NCBI RefSeq assembly: GCF_016629565.1
Contig: NZ_AP023057.1
Coordinates: 1,054,001 to 1,118,000 of the forward strand
From: Nitratiruptor sp. YY08-10
GTDB taxonomy: Bacteria; Campylobacterota; Campylobacteria; Campylobacterales; Nitratiruptoraceae
DNA length: 64,000 nt
Direction: 5' to 3'
Shown here: positions 24,894 through 34,668 of the stretch, in pieces
How the letters are laid out: every line of letters begins with the position of its first letter
Numbering within the stretch: the first letter of the stretch is position 1
Made by a program: the position numbers and the translations under genes
Notes under the pieces: model-generated
What the model saw: only the letters and a program-made list of their open reading frames with translations
Databases searched by the model: none
What the model was told of the DNA's origin: nothing

Positions 24894-27101
24894 CTATAGA
24901 TCCCTTTCTATCTCTTTCTTGAAAGTATTAAAATAAATATCCTTAAGTTTCTCCATATCCATATCGATATCACAAAGCTGGAATCTATTGCCACCGATAG
25001 TTCCAAGTGGTATCGCATGGATACCAATCTCATTTGCCAACTCTTCAAGTGCATGCATATTTTTTGGATCAATCTCAACAAGTGCCCTACTAAATGTTTC
25101 ACTGAAAATTTCTCTGCTGTCTTCAAAGCAAAAATTGCCCAAAAATCCTTTGTCTCCAATTGCAGCCATTTTAGCTAATGCTATTGCAATACCCCCTACC
25201 CCTACATCTTTGGCAGCTTTAAGGAGTCCTCGATTATTTGCCTCTATGACAAAATTCCAAAGTTTAAGCTCTTTTTCATAATCGATTTTTGGAAGCTCAC
25301 CTGCAACTTTCCCAAATAGCTCTTTAAGATAGAGACTTCCTCCAAACTCTTTTTCGGTATCTCCTATGATATAGACGATATCATTTTCTGCTTGAAAATA
25401 GGATGGCAAAACCTTGTTTGCATCCTCATTGAGTCCTACCATAGCAATTGTTGGTGTAGGATAGACACTTACACCGTTTGTTTCGTTGTACAATGATACG
25501 TTTCCACTGACAACTGGGGTATTCAGTGCGCGGCATGCCTCTTTGATTCCTTCTGTTCCTTGGGCAAACTGCCACATCACTTCAGGATTTTCTGGATTTC
25601 CGTAGTTGAGGCAGTCCGTAATAGCCAAAGGTCTAGCCCCACTCATCGCCACATTGCGCCCAGCCGCCATCACCGCAGCCGCAGCCCCGCCTTTTGGATC
25701 GATATAGCAGTATCTTGGATTGCATTTGCTGCTCATAGCTATGGCTTTGCCATTCTCTTTGACACGGATCACGCTTGCATCGAGGGTTCCTGGATGCTTT
25801 ACGGTATTGGTCTGAACCATAGAGTCATACTGTTCATACACCCAAGCTTTGTTGACTACTTCAAGGCTTCCCAAAAGCTTTTCAAACGCTTCTTGATCGT
25901 TTACATGCGGTACAGTATCGATACTTGTCTCTTTTATATACTCAAGATATTCTGGCCTTTTTGTAGGACGATCAAGTTCAGGTGCTTCTTCGCTCACAGG
26001 TGCTACCGGCACTTCTGCAACCTTCTCACCGTGCCAATAAAGTTCCATTACTCCGGTATCGGTCACTTCACCGATAATTTCAGCATCAAGATCCCATTTT
26101 CTAAAAATTTCCAGGACTTTCTCTTCTGTACCTTTTTTTGCGCATATCAGCATTCGCTCTTGCGATTCAGAGAGCATCAACTCATATGGTGTCATCCCCT
26201 CTTCTCGCATTGGAACTTTATCAAGATACATCTTCATTCCGCTTCCAGCACGACCTGCCATCTCAAAGCTACTTGAAGTAAGTCCAGCTGCACCCATATC
26301 CTGGATACCGACAACATAGTCTGTTTTAAAAAGCTCCAAGCAAGCTTCCAAAAGGAGTTTTTCCGTAAACGGGTCACCCACTTGCACAGTAGGTCTTAAC
26401 TTTTTGGTCTCTTCTGTGAAGCTATCACTACTCATTACAGCCCCGCCAAGACCGTCTCGTCCGGTTTTGCTTCCAACATAAATAACCGGATTGCCTACTC
26501 CTTCAGCTCTTCCGTAAAAAATTTCATCTTTTTTACAAATTCCAAGACTAAATGCATTGACTAAAATGTTGCCGTTGTAGCACTCATCAAAACTCACTTC
26601 ACCACCGATTGTCGGAACTCCCACACAATTGCCGTATCCGCCAATTCCGGCAACCACCCCTCGAACCAAATAGCGCTGATGTGCTCCAACTTCATCATCT
26701 CTTTTTACATCCCCAAATCGAAGGGCATTGAGATTTGCTACCGGACGCGCACCCATAGTAAAAACATCTCGTAAAATTCCACCAACTCCTGTTGCTGCTC
26801 CTTGATATGGCTCGATAAAACTTGGATGGTTGTGGCTTTCCATTTTAAAAACGGCTGCCATTCCCTCACCTATATCGATAACACCCGCATTTTCTCCGGG
26901 ACCTTGAATCACCCATGGAGCTTCAGTAGGAAAGCCTTTGAGATATTTTTTAGAGGATTTATATGAACAGTGCTCACTCCACATAGCACTGAAAATTCCA
27001 ATTTCAACTAAATTTGGCTCACGCCCTAAAATTTTTTTTATATGTTCATAGTCCTCTGTGGTCAATTTATGTGCCTTGAGAATCTCCTCAATATTTTCCA
27101 T
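24894..27101 (-). CDS. purL: Phosphoribosylformylglycinamidine synthase subunit PurL
   Basis: ATP-dependent synthetase subunit of purine step 4 (FGAR to FGAM). At 735 residues it is the small PurL type, which needs separate PurQ and PurS; both are encoded at 44012-44925. Motifs: [20 protein letters not shown] and G-V-G-G-I-L-R-D in the first half, and [10 protein letters not shown]. The start has a good AAGGG site upstream. It is the last gene before the AT-rich island. Confidence 0.95.
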   Translation of the reverse strand: MENIEEILKAHKLTTEDYEHIKKILGREPNLVEIGIFSAMWSEHCSYKSSKKYLKGFPTEAPWVIQGPGENAGVIDIGEGMAAVFKMESHNHPSFIEPYQGAATGVGGILRDVFTMGARPVANLNALRFGDVKRDDEVGAHQRYLVRGVVAGIGGYGNCVGVPTIGGEVSFDECYNGNILVNAFSLGICKKDEIFYGRAEGVGNPVIYVGSKTGRDGLGGAVMSSDSFTEETKKLRPTVQVGDPFTEKLLLEACLELFKTDYVVGIQDMGAAGLTSSSFEMAGRAGSGMKMYLDKVPMREEGMTPYELMLSESQERMLICAKKGTEEKVLEIFRKWDLDAEIIGEVTDTGVMELYWHGEKVAEVPVAPVSEEAPELDRPTKRPEYLEYIKETSIDTVPHVNDQEAFEKLLGSLEVVNKAWVYEQYDSMVQTNTVKHPGTLDASVIRVKENGKAIAMSSKCNPRYCYIDPKGGAAAAVMAAGRNVAMSGARPLAITDCLNYGNPENPEVMWQFAQGTEGIKEACRALNTPVVSGNVSLYNETNGVSVYPTPTIAMVGLNEDANKVLPSYFQAENDIVYIIGDTEKEFGGSLYLKELFGKVAGELPKIDYEKELKLWNFVIEANNRGLLKAAKDVGVGGIAIALAKMAAIGDKGFLGNFCFEDSREIFSETFSRALVEIDPKNMHALEELANEIGIHAIPLGTIGGNRFQLCDIDMDMEKLKDIYFNTFKKEIERDL

Positions 27102-27161
27102 CTATTTCCCTTGATCAATTTTCTTTTGATTTTATCCAAATTTATTTTTGAATTAGGTAAA

Positions 27162-27986
27162 TTAAAAAGAGTACCCGATCCCTCCATACAAATAGCTGCT
27201 TCTAAAATTCATATCTTCAAATTGTAAAGGTTCTGAAAACGTCAAGAGTTTGACAGTTATATCATCAACATCCCATTTTTGATAGCGATAACCAATAACA
27301 CCATAAAGACGAGGTTTTATTGTCAATAATTTCGTTTCGTAATCTTTATGAAGTAGATCTAGCCGTATTCCTACATCTAAACTGTAAGACTGGCCATTTA
27401 CATCAATAGATGAACGCAAAACACTACTTTTGAAACGAAAAGTTTGAAAACAATAATTTGCTGTGCCAAAGAAACTCAAATAACTATTAAAAGACTTTGA
27501 AAACGTTATATGTGGCCCTATTTTATAAGTTGTGATATCTATTTTGAAATTTTTGAGATCGAAACTGCCATTACTTTTTTGTTTTGAATTACTGTAAGGA
27601 ATAGAAATACCTAGATCAATCCCTACTCCCACATAGTCATGTTCAGTTTTATGATAAAGATCCTTCCCAATACCGACGGTGGCATCAAAACCTTCAATAT
27701 CATGAGAAATGGAAGGCATATTGATAGTTGGAAAAGGGGGTTGGATCGATTGCTCAGGTGTTGTGAAACGATCTAGCTTCATCCAGCTGAGATTATATCT
27801 ATAATAGTAGCTGGTTTGAAAAATATTCTTGTGCTGTTCCACAAGTGAATAGGTTTTGATATTTGTTGAGGCAGAAGCTTGTTTGTTATATAGTTTATAC
27901 TTGATTTTGAAATTACCATGGCCGTACTCTATACTGCCTGCATAGAGAGCAGATAATGTTACAATCGGTAAAAGCAATTTTTTCAT
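27162..27986 (-). CDS. Outer-membrane beta-barrel protein
   Basis: 274 residues: signal peptide (MKKLLLPIVTLSALYAG), then alternating hydrophobic and polar strands, and a C-terminal Y-G-G-I-G-Y-S-F ending in aromatic Phe, the usual recognition signal for outer-membrane assembly. No named family is recognised. It is monocistronic or loosely linked to the genes around it. Confidence 0.7.
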   Translation of the reverse strand: MKKLLLPIVTLSALYAGSIEYGHGNFKIKYKLYNKQASASTNIKTYSLVEQHKNIFQTSYYYRYNLSWMKLDRFTTPEQSIQPPFPTINMPSISHDIEGFDATVGIGKDLYHKTEHDYVGVGIDLGISIPYSNSKQKSNGSFDLKNFKIDITTYKIGPHITFSKSFNSYLSFFGTANYCFQTFRFKSSVLRSSIDVNGQSYSLDVGIRLDLLHKDYETKLLTIKPRLYGVIGYRYQKWDVDDITVKLLTFSEPLQFEDMNFRSSYLYGGIGYSF

Positions 27987-28027
27987 ACTGTTCCTTTGAA
28001 AAAAATTTTTGCAATTGTAGCACTAAT

Positions 28028-28426
28028 TTATCGTCTGTTCCACCTTTTTCGCATCTGTTCCATACGCTTCATATACTCTTCCAAAAGAGCTTTTCTATCA
28101 TAACCGAGTTTCTTTTTAACCTCATCCTCATCCAATCCATACTCCTGACAAGCTTTATGGACAAGCTGTTCATTGCTTAAGAGCAATTCCAGTGTGTAAT
28201 TGTGTTTATTGATAAATTTAAAAAGTCGTTTGATTGTTCTGTCATCTAAGCCTCGTTGTGCAAGAACATGGTGAAAATGTTTATAATGGGAGTGCATTGT
28301 TTTATTTTTGTAGATAAGGACAAGCAGAAGAACAAAAAAGACAAAACAGACAAAAACAATGAGAGAAATATAGAGCGTTTGATCAACTCCCGAAGAAGGG
28401 AGTTTTATAAAGCCAACTGGATGCAT
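28028..28426 (-). CDS. Membrane-anchored protein of unknown function
   Basis: 132 residues with one transmembrane helix (about 18-42) and a charged cytoplasmic C-terminal part. That part contains two short helical motifs: G-L-D-D-R-T-I-K-R-L-F-K-F-I and Y-G-L-D-E-D-E-V-K-K-K-L-G. It lies 12 bases after htpX in the same direction, so the two are probably co-transcribed. I do not recognise the family. Confidence 0.65.
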   Translation of the reverse strand: MHPVGFIKLPSSGVDQTLYISLIVFVCFVFFVLLLVLIYKNKTMHSHYKHFHHVLAQRGLDDRTIKRLFKFINKHNYTLELLLSNEQLVHKACQEYGLDEDEVKKKLGYDRKALLEEYMKRMEQMRKRWNRR

Positions 28427-28438
28427 TGTAATCCTTAA

Positions 28439-29317
28439 TTAAAGGCTATAACCCATTTCCCGAGCTACCTCTTTGATATGAGCAAGTCGTTTTTCGATCG
28501 GTGGATGCGAAGCAAAAAGATCCAAAAACCCTACAATTCCAAAGGCTTTCATATCGCTAGGAAGTGCAACCTGCTCTTTTGGAATCTGTCCTAGTTTTGC
28601 CAAAGCATAGTAGATACCTCTTGGACCATCGAGTTTTACTGCTCCTTCATCTGCTTTATACTCTCTATATCGGCTAAACCACATTGCTAACATTGATGCA
28701 AATATGGTCAAAGCTATCTCTAAAGCAAAACTGATTGCCATATAGGCCATTGGGGAAGGATTGCCCTCCTCATCTTTTGGAGCAAGGATATTCGCTAGAA
28801 GTCTTGAAAAGAAAAACACAAAGGTATTGAGTACACCTTGCAATAAAGTCATCGTAATCATATCTCCATGTTTAACGTGACTGATTTCATGAGCCAATAC
28901 CCCTTCTACTTCTTCTGGACTCATCATCTCAAGCAAAGAGGTCGAAACGGCAACAAGTGCATTGTTTCTATCCCATCCAGTGGCAAAAGCGTTAGGAGGA
29001 CCATTGAAAATTCCAACTTCTGGTCTGCCTATACCGGCTTCATCTGCAAGCTTGTAAACAGTCTTTACAAGCCACTCTTCAGTTGAATTGCTTGGATGCT
29101 CTATTACTTGCACTCCCATATGCATTTTTGCCATCCATTTAGACAAAAAGAGAGAAATAAGCGCACCACTGAACCCTACAATGAAAGAGAGTATCAAAAG
29201 TCCAGAAACTGTATTGTGATCAAGTCTAATCCCAAAAAAAAGCTCGAGTAGAAAAATGGTAAGATAGATCGAAGCCATAACGGCTAGGTTCATTAACAAA
29301 AAAAGGATAATACCCAT
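28439..29317 (-). CDS. htpX: Membrane zinc protease HtpX
   Basis: M48-family metalloprotease for inner-membrane protein quality control. It has two N-terminal transmembrane helices, the zinc motif H-E-I-S-H in V-L-A-H-E-I-S-H-V-K-H-G-D, two further membrane helices, and the third zinc ligand Glu in Y-K-A-D-E-G-A. ATG 29317 (M-G-I-I-L-F-L-L) is chosen because it follows an AAGGAG site and gives the standard HtpX N-terminus; a longer frame to 29347 adds ten non-conserved residues. Confidence 0.92.
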   Translation of the reverse strand: MGIILFLLMNLAVMASIYLTIFLLELFFGIRLDHNTVSGLLILSFIVGFSGALISLFLSKWMAKMHMGVQVIEHPSNSTEEWLVKTVYKLADEAGIGRPEVGIFNGPPNAFATGWDRNNALVAVSTSLLEMMSPEEVEGVLAHEISHVKHGDMITMTLLQGVLNTFVFFFSRLLANILAPKDEEGNPSPMAYMAISFALEIALTIFASMLAMWFSRYREYKADEGAVKLDGPRGIYYALAKLGQIPKEQVALPSDMKAFGIVGFLDLFASHPPIEKRLAHIKEVAREMGYSL

Positions 29318-29459
29318 CAACACTCCTTCTTCATTTTTTTTCCTCAATTGTAAAAAAATAGCTTTTCAAAACTATAAAAAAACCCATATAATCAGAAATT
29401 TCAATTTCTTATATCAAAGTATGCTAAATATACCATATTTTTAATTGGAGTCAAGTGCA

Positions 29460-30275
29460 CTAAAGAAGAACCGCATCACTCAAACAAAATGCTATGCCTT
29501 TTTCATAATAGGCCGCTTCATTGATAAATACAGGATACCCTTCTTGTCCTTTATAAAAAATTTCTTGTTCATCAAAGGTCAGAAAAATTGGGTCTCCGGG
29601 ATGGATCAGCTGATAGTCTTTGCCTACAAGCTCCGGATGAATCATGCCATGTAAATCCCCATCTTTTCTTGGAAAATCAAAGGTATCATAGATACGAAAA
29701 GCTTGAACTTTTTCATGGAATATTTCCTCTTTCTGCAAAATGTCCACTACCCTTTTTATAACTTTCAATGTTTGAAAATAGAGATTCGCATCCAAAACTC
29801 CCTGACACACAGGCCCTACCTCGATCGTAATGGAAGATGGAACGACAGAGTTGATAAAAGCACCTTCATCGTTACTGAGCCATTGCAATATTCGGACATT
29901 CTCATATTCACTTGCCAAGATTTTAGCCACATTTTCACTCAAGCTGTCCTGGTTGCTAAGTACGATAGTAATACCCATATTGGCTGTTGTGGTATGCAGA
30001 TCTATCAAAAAATCACAATCTTGTAATTTTTGAGTAATCACTTTTGCCCGTTCATACTCATATATTGGCTCATCGCTTTGCAAAGCTTCCTTGCTAAAAG
30101 ATCGATTGAGGTCTTTGTCAATGTAACGTCTACACTCTTTTATAGCTTTTGGATTGGCTAGGAGAAAATCGAGTTGAAGATTTTTAACTTGAAAGTCATC
30201 ATGCATTAGTTTTTTAACAATATAAACCCCTGTAAGCTCATTGCCATGGACACCACCACTGATCGTCACTTTCAT
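29460..30275 (-). CDS. Aspartoacylase/succinylglutamate desuccinylase-family deacylase
   Basis: Zinc-dependent carboxypeptidase-like hydrolase that removes acyl groups from N-acyl amino acids, 271 residues. Zinc ligands are visible in G-G-V-H-G-N-E-L-T-G (His and Glu) and D-L-H-T-T-T-A-N-M-G (third His), with the catalytic Glu in T-I-E-V-G-P-V. D-L-N-R-S-F is the substrate-carboxylate motif. This combination resembles aspartoacylase more than AstE. It follows metE after a hairpin, and a stand-alone role is likely. The physiological substrate is unknown. Confidence 0.85.
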   Translation of the reverse strand: MKVTISGGVHGNELTGVYIVKKLMHDDFQVKNLQLDFLLANPKAIKECRRYIDKDLNRSFSKEALQSDEPIYEYERAKVITQKLQDCDFLIDLHTTTANMGITIVLSNQDSLSENVAKILASEYENVRILQWLSNDEGAFINSVVPSSITIEVGPVCQGVLDANLYFQTLKVIKRVVDILQKEEIFHEKVQAFRIYDTFDFPRKDGDLHGMIHPELVGKDYQLIHPGDPIFLTFDEQEIFYKGQEGYPVFINEAAYYEKGIAFCLSDAVLL

Positions 30276-30283
30276 ATCGCTCC

Positions 30284-30312
30284 TTTCAAAAGGGCTTGAG
30301 GCCCTTTTGAAA
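30284..30312 (-). terminator. Stem-loop between metE and the aspartoacylase-like gene
   Basis: A 12-bp perfect stem (TTTCAAAAGGGC / GCCCTTTTGAAA) with a 5-base loop begins right after the metE stop, and its distal arm runs into the AAAGGAG ribosome site of the next gene. It may terminate metE, or, if read through, its folding would affect access to that ribosome site. Confidence 0.55.
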
Positions 30313-32571
30313 TTATAGCTTAACGATACGTTTTCGCACCTCTTTCGTTGCTTCTACCATATTTGTCAAAGCCGGAATCACCTCTTCCCATTTTCTGGTT
30401 TTAAGCCCGCAGTCCGGATTGATCCAAAGTTTGCTGGCTGGGAAAACCTGCATTCTTTGTTCAATCTCTTTAATAAGTTCCTCTTTACTCGGAATTCTCG
30501 GAGAGTGAATATCGTAAACGCCCGCACCAACCTCTTTTTGGTAGTTGTAGTTTTTAAAAGCCTCCAAGAGTCTATTTCCGTTTCGTGCTGTCTCGATGGA
30601 AATCACATCTGCATCCATCGCATCAATTGTCGGCATGATATCGTTAAAGTCGCTGTAACACATATGGGTGTGGATTTGTGTTTCGGGTTTAGCCACGGCG
30701 GTTGCGATTTTAAAACTCTCAACAGCAACTCTTTCATACTCGTTTTTGTTTTCATCGCGTAAAGGATACCCCTCTTTGAAAGCCGCTTCATCTACTTGGA
30801 TAATCTTAATACCAGCTTCTTGCAAATCTTTCACTTCATCGGCAATCGCCAACGCCATCTGCTTATAGACCGACTCCCTTTTAAGATCATCTCGTACAAA
30901 ACTCCAGTTGAGCATCGTCACAGGACCGGTTAACATCCCTTTCATCGGTTTGTCCGTGAGACTTTGTGCATAGGTAATCCACTCTACTGTCATCGGTTTT
31001 GGTCTGCTAACATCCCCGAAAATGATAGGAGGTTTGACGCATCTGCTTCCATAGCTTTGCACCCATCCATTTTGGCTGAATGTCACCCCTTCAAGAAATT
31101 CTCCGAAATACTCCACCATATCGTTTCTCTCAAACTCGCCATGCACCAAAACATCAAGACCGATATCTTCTTGCACTTTGACGCAATAGCGAATCTGCTC
31201 TTTGATCTTCTCTTTGTACTCCTCTTCACTCATCACACCATCTTTGTAAGCTTTTCTGATGGCTCTAACCTCTTTCGTTTGTGGAAAACTTCCGATTGTC
31301 GTAGTCGGCAAGATCGGATATTTCAAGATTTCATGCTGAAGCTGGAGTCTCTTTGTTGCAGGCAGTGATCGCTCACAATCCTCTTTTGTCAAATTTGCGA
31401 GTCTACTTTGAACATCCTTGTTGTGAATCTGAGTAGAGCTTTTTCTTGTTGCATTTGCTTTTTTATTGGCTTCCAAAAGCGCTTCATCATCTCCAAGCTC
31501 TTTGCCTCTATAAAGCTTATCAATGATTCTAAGTTCATTGAGTTTCTCTTTTGCAAAAGCAAGCCATGTTTTTATATTACTGTCCAATTTTTCTTCATAT
31601 TCCAAAGTATATGGAACATGTAATAGTGAACAACTAGTAGAAACAATCAATTGATCTTTCTCAATTGGCAGCGAATCCAAAAACTCTACTTTTTTCTCTA
31701 TATCACTCACCCAGATGTTTCTGCCATCAACTACACCGGCAATGAGTTTTTTTCCACTTTTTGCGATTTTTTCAACAGATTCGATATTTTTAGGACCATG
31801 TACAAAATCGAGACCAATTCCATCAATGGAGGTATCAACGAGTATTTGGACAGCTTCATTTGCATGCTCAAAATAGGTCACGACAAAAAGTTCGAGGTTA
31901 TCTGCCTTTAAGGTTTCATACGATTTTTGTAATGCATTGAGCATTTTTTCATCAGGATCTCTTACCAATGCCGGTTCATCGAGTTGAACGTTTTTAGCAC
32001 CAATCTTTTCAAATCGATTTAACGCCTCTTGATAGATTGGCAGGAGCCTATCCAAAAGATCAAGTGAATTGGAACCATCACTGGTTCTAGAAAGTGCCAA
32101 GAATGTCACCGGTCCTATCAGGTTAACCTTTGTCTCTATTCCCAAATTTTTAGCCTCTTGATATTCGCTTATGACTTTGTCTAGATTCAAAGAAAAATTT
32201 TGATCTTTATGGAGAATCGGCACAAAATAGTGGTAGTTTGTATTGAACCATTTCGTCATTGCAAGTGCTTTATGATTTTTGTCACCTCGAGCCATCGCAA
32301 AATAGCGATCCAACCCATTTAAATCTTTGTACTCTTCAGGTTCTGCCCCAACCATAACGATCGTATCAATCATCTGATCATAAAAACTAAAATCGTTTGA
32401 GCTGATAAATTCAATTCCCGCCTCTTTCTGATAACTCCAGTGCCGTTTTCTAAGCATTTTGGCAACATTTTGCAACTCATCCAATGAAATCTCTTTATTC
32501 CAATACTTTTCCAAAGCAAACTTTAGCTCTCTTTTTTCGCCAATTCTTGGAAATCCTGTTACATATGTCAT
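30313..32571 (-). CDS. metE: Cobalamin-independent methionine synthase
   Basis: Transfers methyl from 5-methyltetrahydropteroyltriglutamate to homocysteine. At 752 residues it is full length, with both halves of the duplicated barrel. Zinc ligands are seen in H-T-H-M-C-Y-S (His, Cys) and N-P-D-C-G-L-K-T-R (Cys). T-T-I-G-S-F-P-Q-T begins the catalytic half. A single gene with its own upstream ribosome site (AAGGAG). No cobalamin or SAM riboswitch is evident in the short upstream gap. Confidence 0.95.
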   Translation of the reverse strand: MTYVTGFPRIGEKRELKFALEKYWNKEISLDELQNVAKMLRKRHWSYQKEAGIEFISSNDFSFYDQMIDTIVMVGAEPEEYKDLNGLDRYFAMARGDKNHKALAMTKWFNTNYHYFVPILHKDQNFSLNLDKVISEYQEAKNLGIETKVNLIGPVTFLALSRTSDGSNSLDLLDRLLPIYQEALNRFEKIGAKNVQLDEPALVRDPDEKMLNALQKSYETLKADNLELFVVTYFEHANEAVQILVDTSIDGIGLDFVHGPKNIESVEKIAKSGKKLIAGVVDGRNIWVSDIEKKVEFLDSLPIEKDQLIVSTSCSLLHVPYTLEYEEKLDSNIKTWLAFAKEKLNELRIIDKLYRGKELGDDEALLEANKKANATRKSSTQIHNKDVQSRLANLTKEDCERSLPATKRLQLQHEILKYPILPTTTIGSFPQTKEVRAIRKAYKDGVMSEEEYKEKIKEQIRYCVKVQEDIGLDVLVHGEFERNDMVEYFGEFLEGVTFSQNGWVQSYGSRCVKPPIIFGDVSRPKPMTVEWITYAQSLTDKPMKGMLTGPVTMLNWSFVRDDLKRESVYKQMALAIADEVKDLQEAGIKIIQVDEAAFKEGYPLRDENKNEYERVAVESFKIATAVAKPETQIHTHMCYSDFNDIMPTIDAMDADVISIETARNGNRLLEAFKNYNYQKEVGAGVYDIHSPRIPSKEELIKEIEQRMQVFPASKLWINPDCGLKTRKWEEVIPALTNMVEATKEVRKRIVKL

Positions 32572-32620
32572 ATCTTCTCCTTCTTTTCTTATAGTTTGTA
32601 GTGATTTTAAGTTGGTAGAA

Positions 32621-32950
32621 CTAAAAAGAAGGAGGAGCGATACCAGTTTTGGTGTAGCGACATTTGCAAAGCGGAGGTTTTTTTATACGAGAGAGTCGTA
32701 AAACTTTATGGGCCAGACATGCAAAGAAGAGATTACAATAGCAAGGTTTCGAACCCTCTTCTGTAGATTCGTTTTCTATAAGTTGTTCATCCACTATCTC
32801 ATCTGGAGGAGAATCACATTTTTGATCAAATAGACGCACGAGAAAAAAATATTTGCAACGAATAGCCTCTTTTTGCAGCGTTACGGCATTCACAGTGGCT
32901 GTAATGGCAGTAAGCCGAAAATAGTTCTTTCCAAAACCTTTAGCGACCAA
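32621..32950 (-). CDS. Possible small Cys-rich protein downstream of ruvX
   Basis: A frame of 109 codons fills the 368-base gap between ruvX and metE. A TTG start at 32950 lies inside the ruvX stop region, with a GAGGTGG-like site before it, so coupling to ruvX is plausible. The C-terminal half contains C-Y-C-N-L-F-F-A-C and P-P-L-C-K-C-R-Y, a cysteine spacing that could bind metal. No family is recognised and no membrane segment is evident. It is supported by the open frame and position only. Confidence 0.4.
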   Translation of the reverse strand: MVAKGFGKNYFRLTAITATVNAVTLQKEAIRCKYFFLVRLFDQKCDSPPDEIVDEQLIENESTEEGSKPCYCNLFFACLAHKVLRLSRIKKPPLCKCRYTKTGIAPPSF

Positions 32951-33332
32951 GCAGCCACCTCTCAAGGATTTTTTGTGCGGCAATGGAATCAATCTTGCCG
33001 TCTTTTTTGTGCTTTATGACACCTTTTGTTGCCTCTTTTGCTTCATGCGAAGTGAACCCTTCATCGATATACTCGATATTGCCGTTAAAATCCAATAAAG
33101 AGACAAAATGACGTATTCGTCTTTGCATCTCCTCTTTTGAGCTGCCATCGGGTATGCCGACAATCAGCGTATCGACGTTCCACTCTCGTAAAAAAGTGCT
33201 CACATCACGGGCTGCCTGGTTTCTGTTTTTACGTAAAATTGGATTTTGGGGCAATACGATTTTGCCATCGAGACAGATAGCGGTACCTATTCGCTTTAAA
33301 CCCACATCGATCGCTGCAACTCTATTTGCCAA
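32940..33332 (-). CDS. ruvX: Putative Holliday junction resolvase/pre-16S rRNA nuclease RuvX (YqgF)
   Basis: RNase H-fold nuclease of the YqgF family, 130 residues. Motifs: A-A-I-D-V-G-L-K-R-I-G-T-A (first Asp), V-G-I-P-D-G-S-S, Y-I-D-E-G-F-T-S (Glu) and K-I-D-S-I-A-A-Q-K-I-L (last Asp). TTG 33332 is chosen because a GGGGAG ribosome site precedes it and because it gives the usual short N-terminus. It overlaps the end of mnmE by 11 bases. Confidence 0.88.
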   Translation of the reverse strand: MANRVAAIDVGLKRIGTAICLDGKIVLPQNPILRKNRNQAARDVSTFLREWNVDTLIVGIPDGSSKEEMQRRIRHFVSLLDFNGNIEYIDEGFTSHEAKEATKGVIKHKKDGKIDSIAAQKILERWLLGR

Positions 33333-34668
33333 GACAAAACTCCCCAAACATCTTATCGAGTAGTTCACTGCTTTGCATCGGTCTGGTAATGGAGCCTATC
33401 GCCTCGATCGCTTTATTGATATGAAAAGCGAATATCTCAAGTTCTCCCATTTGCAAAGGCGTTTGTGCCTGGATAATATTGTCTAACGCAGCAGTTACAG
33501 CTTCTATCTGTCTGTTGGTTACAAGCATAATCTCTTGGGTATTTGCGAAACTATCAAGCAGAGTCTGAAGTTTTTGAGTCAATGGTGTGATATCTTTTTT
33601 GACACTCATATAAAGAGCATCAAAATCTGCTAAATCTATCGCTTTGCCCTGGTCTACTTTGTTTGCTACAACAATGAACTCTTTTTGGCCTTGATATTTT
33701 TGAATCAATTCTATGATCTTTCGATCCTCCGCATCCAATGGCTTCGAAGCATCAAACATCGCTATAACGATATCACTCTCTTCGATTGCTTGAATACTTC
33801 GCTCAATTCCTATTTTTTCTATCGCATCGTGCGCTTCTCTGATACCGGCAGTATCAACAAACCTCACAAGATGCGTTCCAATCCGCACACTCTCTTCGAT
33901 AGTATCTCTTGTGGTTCCTGCTATATCACTGACTATTGCTCTTTCATAGTCGAGCAATGCATTCAAAAGGGAACTTTTTCCGGTATTCGGTTTCCCGATT
34001 ATTGCTATCTTAAATCCTTCGATCAGTCCGGCTCTGCGCTTACTTGATGCAACGATTTTTTGGAGCTCTTTTTGGATATCGTTCAGCTGCTGTTCTATCT
34101 GCTTTTGTAGATCATGGGGAAGATCCTCTTCTGCATAGTCGATATTGACCTCTACATAGGCTAAGATTCGAATCAGTTTTTCTCGCAGATTTTCTATATA
34201 GTTTTTAAGCTCCCCTTTTATCTGTTTTGCCAAAATTTTGGCGGCATCTTCGCTTTTAGCCTCAATCATTTTCGCAATTGCTTCAGCTTCACTTAAATCT
34301 ATCTTACCATTTAAAAAAGCCCGTTTGCTAAATTCTCCCGGATTTGCGAGTCTGGCACCAGATTTGAGTACCTCTTGCAAAATCATATTCGCAACCACAA
34401 TCCCGCCATGACATTGAAATTCGATGACGTCTTCTCCCGTAAAGCTTTTTGGAGCTTGAAAATAGATCAAAATGGCTTGATCAATCGGTTCATCATGTTC
34501 ATCATAAAGTGTTACGAGATGGGCTCTTCTTGTTTGGATACTCTTTCTTTTGGAGAGTTTTTGAGCAATACTCAGAGCTTCTGGACCACTGAGGCGTACA
34601 ATAGCGATAGAGCCAACGCCGTGAGCAGTAGCGATGGCTGCAATGGTTGAACTATTTACGATATTCAT
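33322..34668 (-). CDS. mnmE: tRNA modification GTPase MnmE
   Basis: 448 residues. The N-terminal folate-binding TrmE domain includes G-V-G-S-I-A-I-V-R-L-S-G and F-Q-C-H-G-G. The helical domain is split by the G domain, with G1 G-K-P-N-T-G-K-S-S, G3 D-T-A-G-I-R and G4 N-K-V-D. The C-terminus ends F-C-L-G-K, containing the catalytic Cys of the CxGK motif. Works with MnmG on wobble U34 of tRNA. ATG 34668 overlaps the jag gene end; a longer frame to 34716 would add 16 unconserved residues. Confidence 0.93.
   Translation of the reverse strand: MNIVNSSTIAAIATAHGVGSIAIVRLSGPEALSIAQKLSKRKSIQTRRAHLVTLYDEHDEPIDQAILIYFQAPKSFTGEDVIEFQCHGGIVVANMILQEVLKSGARLANPGEFSKRAFLNGKIDLSEAEAIAKMIEAKSEDAAKILAKQIKGELKNYIENLREKLIRILAYVEVNIDYAEEDLPHDLQKQIEQQLNDIQKELQKIVASSKRRAGLIEGFKIAIIGKPNTGKSSLLNALLDYERAIVSDIAGTTRDTIEESVRIGTHLVRFVDTAGIREAHDAIEKIGIERSIQAIEESDIVIAMFDASKPLDAEDRKIIELIQKYQGQKEFIVVANKVDQGKAIDLADFDALYMSVKKDITPLTQKLQTLLDSFANTQEIMLVTNRQIEAVTAALDNIIQAQTPLQMGELEIFAFHINKAIEAIGSITRPMQSSELLDKMFGEFCLGK

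Noticed and set aside
25560-26276. Long (238-codon) plus-strand open frame inside purL
   Set aside because: Lies wholly antisense to conserved PurL coding sequence, with a His/Phe-rich artificial composition.
29380-29395. TATAAT-like element on the plus strand in the htpX upstream gap
   Set aside because: No rightward gene follows, and no -35 is present.
29445-29654. Plus-strand small ORF over the end of the aspartoacylase-like gene
   Set aside because: Antisense to conserved zinc-hydrolase sequence, with no independent support.
32735-32765. Minus-strand text GGGTTCGAAACC resembling a tRNA T-arm
   Set aside because: The five-base stem around the loop does not pair properly, and no acceptor, D-arm or anticodon arm can be built around it.
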